Shown here in pieces: positions 14,508 through 20,956 of a DNA stretch of 23,570 bases. A model generated the notes under the pieces. It had not been told where the DNA came from. It made no database searches and saw only the letters and a list, made by a program, of their open reading frames with translations. Positions within the stretch are counted from its first letter, which is position 1, and the number at the start of each line of letters is the position of its first letter. The DNA lies in NCBI GenBank assembly GCA_035518635.1, contig DATIXI010000060.1:1-23570 (forward strand), given 5' to 3'. A program made the translations under genes and the position numbers. The stretch is from AC-32 sp035518635. GTDB lineage: Bacteria; Actinomycetota; Thermoleophilia; Gaiellales; Gaiellaceae.

Positions 14508-15948
14508 GGCGCCACACGATCAGGTCGTCGCCTTTCTCCACGCGCAGGTGCGTGATCGACCTGCGCTTGGCCATCTCGTCGAGGAGCGTCACCAGCGGGT
14601 GACGGCCGGACCGCGAGACCGGAGCGGCAGGCGAGCCGATCGCGTCCACCTGCTCCCCGGGCATCGTCAGCCGCAGCAGCAGCTCCTCGTCCGAGATCCC
14701 GGCGCCGAAGCGCTCGCGGGCGCCCTCGAGGTGCAGCGGCTCGAGGTCGCGCAGCTCCTCGGCCCGCGGCCGCGAGAGCACGCGCTCGGCGACCTCGGGA
14801 TCGAACGGCGCGGCCGGGTCGCCGTAGTGGCCGAGGAAGTAACGGACCGTCTCGTCGGAGACGTTCGACCAGCGCTCGCGGTCGATCACGTTTCGCACCG
14901 CCTGGGTGGCGACCATCTGCGACACCGGCGTGACGATGATCGGGTAGCCCATCTCGGCGCGCACGCGGCCGACCTCCTCGAGCACCTCGTCGAACAGCTC
15001 GGGCCGACCGAGCTCGCCGAGCATGCGCCGCGTCGTCGAGACCATCCCGCCCGCGAGCTGGTGGTGGTAGTAGGTCGCGTCGAACTCCTGCGGCCGCCCG
15101 ACCGGGAGGCCCTTCTCGCGGCCGAGCTCGCGGAAGTGCGCCGAGACCTCGGCCAGCGCGTCGAGGTCGAGCCGGTGCGAGTAGCCCTCGGCCTCGAGGT
15201 TCCGAAGCGTCGTCTCCGCGGCCGGGTTCGACGTCCCGCGCGCGAGCGGCGCGACTGCGGTGTGCAGCACCTGGAATCCCGCGCGCGGCCCCTCCATGTA
15301 GGCGAGCGGCGCGAGCCCGATCGTGCAGTGGCTGTGCAGCTCGACCGTCCGCTCGCCGGCGGCCCGGAGGAAGTGCGGCGCGAGCTCCTGCACGGCAGCG
15401 GGCGTGAGCAGCCCGCCAGGGTCCTTCAGGTAGAGACGGTCCATCTCGTGGCAGTCGGCGAGCGCGGCCGCCCGCTCGGCGTAGTAGGCGTGCGTGTGCA
15501 CCGGGCTGACCGAGTAGGTGAGCCCGATCACGATCTCCTCGACCCCCTCCTCGCGGGCCATGCGGGCCAGTCGGCGCAGGCGCGGCGGGTCGTTCGACGG
15601 GTCGGCCACCTGGAAGCGGCGGATCCCGTTGCGGACGACACAGCGGAACACGAGCCGCATCACGTCCTCGTCGGCGGGAACCCAGGAGATGAACCGCATC
15701 CCGGTCGTGATGAAGCTGAGCGGCGTGTTCGGCATCGCCGCGCTCACGAGCCGGATCCGCTCCCACGGGTCCTCGCGGTGGAAGCGCACCGAGACCGCCA
15801 TGTGCGTGCTCGAGGTGAAGTCGGCCGCGTGGTAGCCGACGCGGTCGATCGTCGGCGCGATCGAGAGGACGTCGGGCGTCGTCAGGCCCGTCGCGCTCCA
15901 GAGGCTCTGGTTCCCGTCGCGCATCGTCGTGTCGACGATCTCGATCAC
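14497..15948 (-). CDS. Biotin-dependent carboxyltransferase subunit (PycB/OadA/5S-like, divergent substrate site)
   Basis: The 483-residue protein starts at GTG 15948. It has the HMGL-like TIM barrel plus the C-terminal extension of pyruvate carboxylase B, oxaloacetate decarboxylase alpha and transcarboxylase 5S, but no fused biotin domain. Metal-site residues are in place: Asp11 in RDGNQS, Lys175 in YLKDPGGLL (the lysine that is carbamylated in the family), and His205 and His207 in LHSHCTIG. The later family motifs HHQLAGGM and VTPVSQMVATQAV are present. Missing is the RGxN segment that binds pyruvate; the aligned stretch reads TTGMRF (81-86). FRxFD is replaced by FQVAD (112-116). It should move CO2 from carboxybiotin to an acceptor, or the reverse, but probably not pyruvate. 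GTGA overlap with the biotin carrier gene ties the two together. No biotin carboxylase gene is nearby. Confidence 0.9.
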   Translation of the reverse strand: MIEIVDTTMRDGNQSLWSATGLTTPDVLSIAPTIDRVGYHAADFTSSTHMAVSVRFHREDPWERIRLVSAAMPNTPLSFITTGMRFISWVPADEDVMRLVFRCVVRNGIRRFQVADPSNDPPRLRRLARMAREEGVEEIVIGLTYSVSPVHTHAYYAERAAALADCHEMDRLYLKDPGGLLTPAAVQELAPHFLRAAGERTVELHSHCTIGLAPLAYMEGPRAGFQVLHTAVAPLARGTSNPAAETTLRNLEAEGYSHRLDLDALAEVSAHFRELGREKGLPVGRPQEFDATYYHHQLAGGMVSTTRRMLGELGRPELFDEVLEEVGRVRAEMGYPIIVTPVSQMVATQAVRNVIDRERWSNVSDETVRYFLGHYGDPAAPFDPEVAERVLSRPRAEELRDLEPLHLEGARERFGAGISDEELLLRLTMPGEQVDAIGSPAAPVSRSGRHPLVTLLDEMAKRRSITHLRVEKGDDLIVWRRAT

Positions 15949-16361
15949 TCGGGCTGCACCTGGAAGAGCGGCGTCCCGTACTCGACCAGCTCGGCGTTCT
16001 CGACGCAGATCTCGACGATCGTCCCGGACACGCCCGCGTGGACCGAGTTCATCATCTTCATCACCTCGATCAGACAGACGACCGTGGTTGCCTCGACCCG
16101 GGCGCCGACCTCGACGAACGGCTGCGCTCCCGGGGCCTCGGCGCGGTAGAAGGTGCCGATCATCGGGGCAGGGATCGAGACCAGCTCACCGGCGGGCTCC
16201 GGCAACGGCGTCTCCTCGACCCGAGCCGGCTCGGGCGCCTCAACTCCTTCGCCGCGGACGACGTGGAGCGAGAGCTCGTCGGTCTCGATGCGCAGCTCCT
16301 CGACGTCCGACTCGTCGATCAGGCGCAGGATCTCGCGGACGTCGTCCTCGCTCAGCGGCAC
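15945..16361 (-). CDS. accB: Biotin carboxyl carrier protein
   Basis: The protein has 138 residues from GTG 16361. The N-terminal helical segment (SEDDVREILRLIDES, about 4-18) is like that of AccB. A short Pro/Glu linker (about 41-60) leads to the biotinyl domain (about 61-138), with the conserved PMIGTFYR at 66-73 and EVMKMMN at 99-105, where Lys102 is the biotinylation site (usual motif EAMKMM). It carries CO2 between a biotin carboxylase, not found here, and the carboxyltransferase encoded next. A longer frame open to 16517 is rejected because it would run through the upstream gene; the chosen GTG overlaps that gene's stop as TAGTG. The linker is short for AccB, which fits a dedicated carrier and not the fatty-acid synthesis one, but that is inference. 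Confidence 0.93.
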   Translation of the reverse strand: MPLSEDDVREILRLIDESDVEELRIETDELSLHVVRGEGVEAPEPARVEETPLPEPAGELVSIPAPMIGTFYRAEAPGAQPFVEVGARVEATTVVCLIEVMKMMNSVHAGVSGTIVEICVENAELVEYGTPLFQVQPE

Positions 16362-17404
16362 TAGGAGTCCTTCCGCGGAGCGGCGCCGAAGGTGCCCAGC
16401 ACGAGCGAGATCGCCGACTGGGAGAGCCTCGGCGGGTCGGTCTTCATCGCCGTCACCGGCCGTGACTGGAGCACGAGCAGCGACTCCGGCAGCGACCGGC
16501 CTCGGGCGAGCGCCCACTCGATGTCCTGGTGCGTGCCGAAGTGGCGCTCGATGCGCCCGGCCGCCTCGACGAGCGCGGCGAGACCTGCCTCGTCCAGACA
16601 GGCCCGCTCGCGCCGCTCCGCCGGCACCTCCCTGCGCACGGTCCCGCGCCCGGCCGGGTCCGGCACGTACTCGATCTCCTTGGCGTTCACGGTCTGGCGG
16701 ACGACCTCGCCGGTGACCTTGCTGACCAGGAAGTCGTCAGGAGTCGTCTCGCCGCCGACGACCGCGATCCCGAGCCCCCAGCTCGCGTTCACCGCGACCA
16801 TGCTCGGGTCGCCGCTGACCGGGTTGCACGTGAACATCACGCCCGAGACCTCGGCGTCGACCATCTCCTGAACGGTGACGCCCATGGCCGCCTCCTCCCG
16901 TCCGCCGAGCTCGGCGCGGTACGCGATCGCGCGGGGCGTGTAGAGGCTGACCCAGCAGTCGCGGACCGCGTCGCAGAGCTGCTCGACGCCGCGAATCCAG
17001 AGGAAGCTCTCCTGCTGGCCGGCGAAGGTCGCGTCGTGGCTGTCCTCGCCGAGCGCACTCGAGCGGACGGCCACCGGCGGCGAGCCCTCGAGCGCCTCGT
17101 AGCTCCGAGCGAGCTCCTCGCGGACGGCCTCGGGGAGCGGCGCGAAGCGCATCGCCTCGTCGATCGCCTTGGAGGCGGCGCTGGCCGCCTCGACGTCACC
17201 CTTCGGGGCGCGCGAGAGCGCCGAGGCGATCGTCCCGTCGAGCCCCGTCTCCGCGACGAAGGCGCGGAAGGCGCCAGCACCGACCGCGAATCCCCCCGGA
17301 ACCGGGATTCCGGCCGAGAGCAGGTCGCCGAGGTTGGCGCTCTTGCCGCCGAACTCGACGGCGTCCGCGCTCCGCAGCTCCGCGAGCGGGCGGGTGAACT
17401 CCAC
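16361..17404 (-). CDS. ATP-grasp (PPDK/PEP-synthase N-terminal) subunit, phenylphosphate-synthase-beta-like
   Basis: The 347-residue protein holds only the PEP/pyruvate-dikinase ATP-binding domain. Landmarks are FGGKSANLGDLLSAGIPVP near the N-terminus, VAVRSSALGED and TFAGQQESFLW in the middle, VSGVMFTCNP and NASWGLG later, and QDIEWA with LLVLQSRPVTAM near the end. No His domain or TIM barrel follows. It should use ATP to phosphorylate the histidine of a separate subunit, giving AMP and Pi as in the PEP synthase and phenylphosphate synthase families. The obvious partner is the 608-residue protein whose stop overlaps this start (TAGTG). The GTG start is set by that overlap; the open frame upstream is out-of-frame sequence of the partner. 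The same TAGTG arrangement is repeated at its own end with the biotin carrier gene. Size is close to the 40-kDa subunit of phenylphosphate synthase. Confidence 0.9.
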   Translation of the reverse strand: MEFTRPLAELRSADAVEFGGKSANLGDLLSAGIPVPGGFAVGAGAFRAFVAETGLDGTIASALSRAPKGDVEAASAASKAIDEAMRFAPLPEAVREELARSYEALEGSPPVAVRSSALGEDSHDATFAGQQESFLWIRGVEQLCDAVRDCWVSLYTPRAIAYRAELGGREEAAMGVTVQEMVDAEVSGVMFTCNPVSGDPSMVAVNASWGLGIAVVGGETTPDDFLVSKVTGEVVRQTVNAKEIEYVPDPAGRGTVRREVPAERRERACLDEAGLAALVEAAGRIERHFGTHQDIEWALARGRSLPESLLVLQSRPVTAMKTDPPRLSQSAISLVLGTFGAAPRKDS

Positions 17405-19230
17405 TACTCGAGAATCGTGACGACGCCGGTCGAGCCGTCGACGCGAACGGTCTGGCCCGTCTGGATCTCCGCGGTCGCGCGCCCGGTGCCGACGACCGCG
17501 GGCAGCCCGTACTCGCGGCAGACGATCGCCGCATGCGACATCACGCCGCCGATGTCGGTCACGACCGCCTTCACGCTCGAGAAGATCGGCGCCCAGGCCG
17601 GCGAGGTGATCGGGCAGACGAGCACGTCTCCTTCGCGGACGGCTGCGATCTGCTCGACGTCGATCACGACCCGCGCCTTGCCCTCGACCACACCCGGCGA
17701 GGCCGCCGCGCCGGTGAGCCGGCCCCCGCCCTCCTCGGCGCTCGCCCACTCCTGCACGCGCTGCGTCGTGACGCCCCAGAGCATGATGCTCATCGGGTCC
17801 GTGATCGCCTCCGGTGTCGCGCCGAGCGCGGGCGGCGGCGTCCAGTCGGCAAGCTTCTCGAGCAGCTCCTTGCGCCGCGCCACGATCGGCGGCCAGTGCT
17901 TCGGGCCGATCGGCTCGCCGCCGGTCGCCCAGGTGAGAACGAGCTCGTCGAGCGCCTGCGCGACCTCGTGCCGCCCGAGCTGGAAGACGTCCTCCGTGTC
18001 CTCCAGGAACCCGTGCTTCGCGAGCAGCGCGCCGAACTCGCGCACCTTGTTCCACCAGCGGGTGAGGAACCAGTAGTCGCAGTAGAACTTGTGCTCCTCG
18101 ACGTACGGGAACACCATCCGCGACAGGCCGAGCAGCTCGGTGAACGCCCCGCGCGTCTCCTCGTCGAGCAGCGCACCGTACTCCTCCGCCAGCCGGTCGC
18201 GCTCGCGCTCCAGCTCCGCGGTCGGCCGCTCGACCTCCTCGCCCTCGTTCAGCGCGCGAACGTGGCCGACGATCGACGCGTAGGCGATCGTCGGGTCGTC
18301 GTACCAGCTGCCGTAGTAGTGGTAGAGCCCGTCGCCCGTGGCCATGTTGAACCACGGGTCCTTGATCTTCTCGAGCTCCTCGAGCCACGCCTTGCCGGCG
18401 TCGCTCTGCTCGAGCTCGGCGTCGATCTCGGCGGGTGAGCGTCCCTCGACGAACGCGCCGTCGACGCCGCTGTCGATCGCGACCTTGGCCAGCTGGCGCA
18501 GCTCGGCGCTCGGCCGGAAGAGCAGGACGTCGATCCCGGCGACCATCTGCGCGATGTGCTGGTCGGGGATGTCGGGCAGGTTGGCCTTGCAGAAGTCGGA
18601 GAACGTCACGTAGGCGCCGTAGCCGAGCAGCAGCAGCTCGAAATGGTGCTGCCACATCAGGTCTCCGCAGCGAAGTGTCCGGTCGTACGCCGACAGGAGC
18701 TCGTAGAACGCGGTCTGCCGGTCGTCCTCGAGCATCACCTCGTCGGGCTCGTACTCGGGCAGGTCCGGGACGGGAAGCTCCGTGATCTCGGCGATCAGGG
18801 CCTCCATCTTCGTCTTCCACTTGGCGTAGATCTCCTCCCAGTTCTCGAAGTAGTAGCCCGCGCGCCGCTGGAAGTACTCCACGCGCTCGCCGATCTTCTC
18901 GGGGTCGGTGACCGGGTTGCCCGAGATGTAGACGTAGCCGTTGACGATGCGGTAGTCGATCCCCATCGCCGGCGGCACCGCGAAGAAGCGGTTCTGCCAC
19001 TCGCCGACCGCCTGGTAGGGCGAGTCGATGCAGTGGACGTCGAAGGCCGGCATCGGGACCGGGAAGTGCATCGAGTTCCAGAACCAGAAGCGGTTCTCGT
19101 CGGTCTCGCGCCGCCGCTCATCGAAGAGCGTGTAGTACGGGTACATCTCCTCCCAGCCCTCGCAGCCGGGCGGAGTTGCGATCTCGTACGGGCTGGGGAA
19201 CGCGGAGCTCGTCTTCGTCGGCGCGGCCAT
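17404..19230 (-). CDS. Phenylphosphate-synthase-alpha-like phosphotransfer/substrate subunit (paralogue 2)
   Basis: The 608-residue protein is the first gene of the operon. An N-terminal domain of about 500 residues (GCEGWEEMYPYY near 22-33, NGYVYISGNPVTD, FWFWNSMHF, HFELLLLGYGAYV, KDPWF, WWNKVREFGALL) is followed by the swivelling phosphohistidine domain with GGVMSHAAIVCREYG, catalytic His566. The lack of a PEP-binding barrel, the chain length and the His position match the alpha subunit of phenylphosphate synthase (about 70 kDa, key His near residue 569 as I recall it) better than any PEP synthase. Expected chemistry: phosphoryl transfer from the phosphohistidine to a hydroxyl or enol of the bound substrate. 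The start ATG has GGAGGTGA 3 bases upstream. The ATP-grasp partner follows with a one-base overlap. A drug phosphotransferase of the rifampin type is the main alternative, but those are usually single chains. Confidence 0.88.
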   Translation of the reverse strand: MAAPTKTSSAFPSPYEIATPPGCEGWEEMYPYYTLFDERRRETDENRFWFWNSMHFPVPMPAFDVHCIDSPYQAVGEWQNRFFAVPPAMGIDYRIVNGYVYISGNPVTDPEKIGERVEYFQRRAGYYFENWEEIYAKWKTKMEALIAEITELPVPDLPEYEPDEVMLEDDRQTAFYELLSAYDRTLRCGDLMWQHHFELLLLGYGAYVTFSDFCKANLPDIPDQHIAQMVAGIDVLLFRPSAELRQLAKVAIDSGVDGAFVEGRSPAEIDAELEQSDAGKAWLEELEKIKDPWFNMATGDGLYHYYGSWYDDPTIAYASIVGHVRALNEGEEVERPTAELERERDRLAEEYGALLDEETRGAFTELLGLSRMVFPYVEEHKFYCDYWFLTRWWNKVREFGALLAKHGFLEDTEDVFQLGRHEVAQALDELVLTWATGGEPIGPKHWPPIVARRKELLEKLADWTPPPALGATPEAITDPMSIMLWGVTTQRVQEWASAEEGGGRLTGAAASPGVVEGKARVVIDVEQIAAVREGDVLVCPITSPAWAPIFSSVKAVVTDIGGVMSHAAIVCREYGLPAVVGTGRATAEIQTGQTVRVDGSTGVVTILE

Positions 19231-19233
19231 GGC

Positions 19234-19241
19234 TCACCTCC
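19234..19241 (-). promoter_or_regulatory. Ribosome-binding site GGAGGTGA of the main operon
   Basis: An eight-base complement to the 16S rRNA end, 3 bases before ATG 19230. It predicts strong translation of the first operon gene, in contrast to the coupled GTG starts that follow. Confidence 0.75.
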
Positions 19242-19258
19242 GTCGGGGCTCGTGCCTG

Positions 19259-19264
19259 TATATA
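19259..19264. promoter_or_regulatory. TATATA, possible -10 element shared by divergent genes
   Basis: The only AT-rich hexamer in the 44-base gap. It is symmetrical, so it could serve both strands. On the plus strand it ends 10 bases before ATG 19275, which would give an almost leaderless mRNA. On the minus strand it would give a leader of about 20 bases containing GGAGGTGA. No good -35 element is seen on either side. Confidence 0.4.
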
Positions 19265-19274
19265 GCAACCGTCG

Positions 19275-20195
19275 ATGCGGATCATCAGACAGCACGCGCT
19301 CGGCGGGCCGGAGGTGCTCGAGCTCGAGGAGGCGCCGCGGCCCGAGCCGGGGCCCGGGGAGGTGCTCGTGCGCCAGCACGCCGCCGGGGTCAATCCCGTC
19401 GACTGGAAGGTGCGCACGCGTGGGGGCTTTCTCGGGGAGCCGCCGTTCACGGTGGGCTGGGACGTCTCCGGGGTGGTCGAGGAGGGCGAGGGGTTCGAGC
19501 TCGGCGCCCGCGTCTTCGGGATGCCGCGCTTTCCCAAGGAGGCGGCGGCGTACGCGGAGTACGTGACCGCGCCCGCGGACGAGCTGGCGCGGATCCCGGA
19601 CAGGCTGAGCGACGTGGAGGCCGGGGCGCTGCCGCTCGCCGGCCTGACCGCCTGGCAGGCGCTCGTCGGCGTAGCCGACCTGCAGCCGGGCCAGCGCGTG
19701 CTGGTGCTCGCCGCCGCGGGCGGGGTCGGGCACCTCGCGGTCCAGATCGCCAAGGCGCGAGGGGCATACGTCATCGGGACGGCGCGCTTCGTCAAGGAGG
19801 CGTTCCTGTACGAGCTCGGCGTGGACGAGGCGGTCGACTACACGAGCGTGGCGGTCGAGAGCGCGGTGTCCGACGTCGACGTCGTGCTCGACCTCGTCGG
19901 CGGGGACGCGAGCGCGCCGACGCTCGCGTGCCTGCGCGACGGTGGGCTCTTCATCGCGGTGCCGTCCTCGTCGGCGCTCGACCGCCTGAACGAGCTCGCG
20001 GCCGATCGCGTCCGCGTGACCGGGGTTCTCGTCAGGCCCGACCGCCCGGGGCTCGAGGCGCTGGCCGGCCTCGCAGAGGAGGGCAAGCTGCGCGTGAGCG
20101 TCGAGCACACGTTCCCGCTCGAGCAGGCCGCCCAGGCGCACCAGTGGGGCGAGACCGGCCGCACCCAGGGCAAGCTCGTCCTGACGGTCGGCTGA
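19275..20195 (+). CDS. MDR-family NAD(P)H-dependent oxidoreductase (quinone oxidoreductase-like)
   Basis: The 306-residue protein has the zinc-free medium-chain dehydrogenase/reductase layout: a GroES-like N-terminal domain (residues 1-110, opening with the typical MRIIRQHALGGPEVLEL) and a Rossmann domain with AAAGGVGHLAVQIAK at 146-160. The Cys/His ligands for catalytic or structural zinc are absent. Members reduce quinones, enones or other activated double bonds with NADPH; the substrate here is open. The start is supported by the family N-terminus although no ribosome-binding site precedes it. The hydrolase gene follows after 20 bases. It is divergent from the phosphotransfer operon, with 44 bases between starts, so the two may share control. 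Confidence 0.92.
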   Translation: MRIIRQHALGGPEVLELEEAPRPEPGPGEVLVRQHAAGVNPVDWKVRTRGGFLGEPPFTVGWDVSGVVEEGEGFELGARVFGMPRFPKEAAAYAEYVTAPADELARIPDRLSDVEAGALPLAGLTAWQALVGVADLQPGQRVLVLAAAGGVGHLAVQIAKARGAYVIGTARFVKEAFLYELGVDEAVDYTSVAVESAVSDVDVVLDLVGGDASAPTLACLRDGGLFIAVPSSSALDRLNELAADRVRVTGVLVRPDRPGLEALAGLAEEGKLRVSVEHTFPLEQAAQAHQWGETGRTQGKLVLTVG

Positions 20196-20203
20196 GCCGG
20201 TCG

Positions 20204-20209
20204 TAGAAT
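20204..20209 (+). promoter_or_regulatory. TAGAAT -10 element placed for leaderless transcription
   Basis: TAGAAT fits TANNNT and ends 6 bases before ATG 20216, so transcription would begin at or next to the start codon. No Shine-Dalgarno sequence is present. This arrangement is common in Actinobacteria. Confidence 0.55.
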
Positions 20210-20215
20210 CGCCCG

Positions 20216-20956
20216 ATGGCACGGTTCGTCCTCGTCCACGGCGCGTTCGGCGGGGCCTGGAGCCTGGAGCCGCTGCGGAAGCCGCTGGAGGCGGCGGGGC
20301 ACACGGTCGAGACCTTCGACCTCCCCGGCGGCGGGGACGACGAGACGCCCCCGGGGGACGTCACGCTCGCGAGCTGCGCCGAGCGCGTGTCCGAGGTGCT
20401 CGCCTCGCGACCGGAGCCGGCGATCCTCGTCGGCTACAGCATGGGCGGCGCCGTCGTCACCCAGGCGGCTTCGAACCAGCCGGAGCACGTGGCGGCGCTG
20501 GTGTTCGTGACGGCGTTCATGCCGAGCAACGGCCAGAGCCTGCTCGACCTGACGCAGCTCCCCGAGGGCGCCGAGGACATGATCCAGGCGAACATCGTCA
20601 TCGAGGGCGAGCCGCCGGTCGCGACGCTTCCGGACGAGGCCGCGCTACAGGCGATCTACAACTGCTGCACGACGGAGAACGCCACGGTCTGCGTCGCCCG
20701 GCAGCGGCCGCAGCCCGTCGGGCCGTTCGCCGATCCGGTGAGCGTCGACGACGCGCTGCTCGCTTCGATCCCGCGCTTCTACGTGCTGACGATGCAGGAC
20801 CACTCGATCCCTCCCGCGCTTCAGCGGCGGATGATCGCGGAGCACCCGTGCCGCAACGTCGTCGAGCTCGACACCGACCACGCGCCGGCCTACTCGGCGA
20901 CGGCCGACCTCGTCGCCGCGCTCAGCGAGTTCGCCGGCGAGCTGCAGCCGGCCTAG
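20216..20956 (+). CDS. Alpha/beta hydrolase (EstC-like small esterase family)
   Basis: The 246-residue protein opens with FVLVHGAFGGAWSLEPL, the oxyanion-loop region (HGAFGG at 8-13). The nucleophile elbow GYSMGG gives Ser75; Asp195 (TMQDHSIP) and His222 (DTDHAPAYS) complete a plausible triad. Size and motifs fit the group of salicylate/methyl-ester esterases and EstC-like hydrolases that act on small esters; the true substrate is unknown. There is no signal peptide, so it is cytoplasmic. A pair of adjacent cysteines (150-151) and a third at 159 lie in the lid. The gene follows the oxidoreductase after 20 bases but has its own likely -10. Its stop codon overlaps that of the convergent formate-THF ligase gene. 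Confidence 0.92.
   Translation: MARFVLVHGAFGGAWSLEPLRKPLEAAGHTVETFDLPGGGDDETPPGDVTLASCAERVSEVLASRPEPAILVGYSMGGAVVTQAASNQPEHVAALVFVTAFMPSNGQSLLDLTQLPEGAEDMIQANIVIEGEPPVATLPDEAALQAIYNCCTTENATVCVARQRPQPVGPFADPVSVDDALLASIPRFYVLTMQDHSIPPALQRRMIAEHPCRNVVELDTDHAPAYSATADLVAALSEFAGELQPA

Noticed and set aside
16362..16517. Longer biotin carrier start
   Set aside because: The extension overlaps the ATP-grasp coding end and has no AccB similarity; GTG 16361 fits the stop-start overlap.
17405..19000. N-terminal extension of the ATP-grasp frame
   Set aside because: Arg-rich out-of-frame reading of the 608-residue gene; the ATP-grasp domain begins right at GTG 17404.
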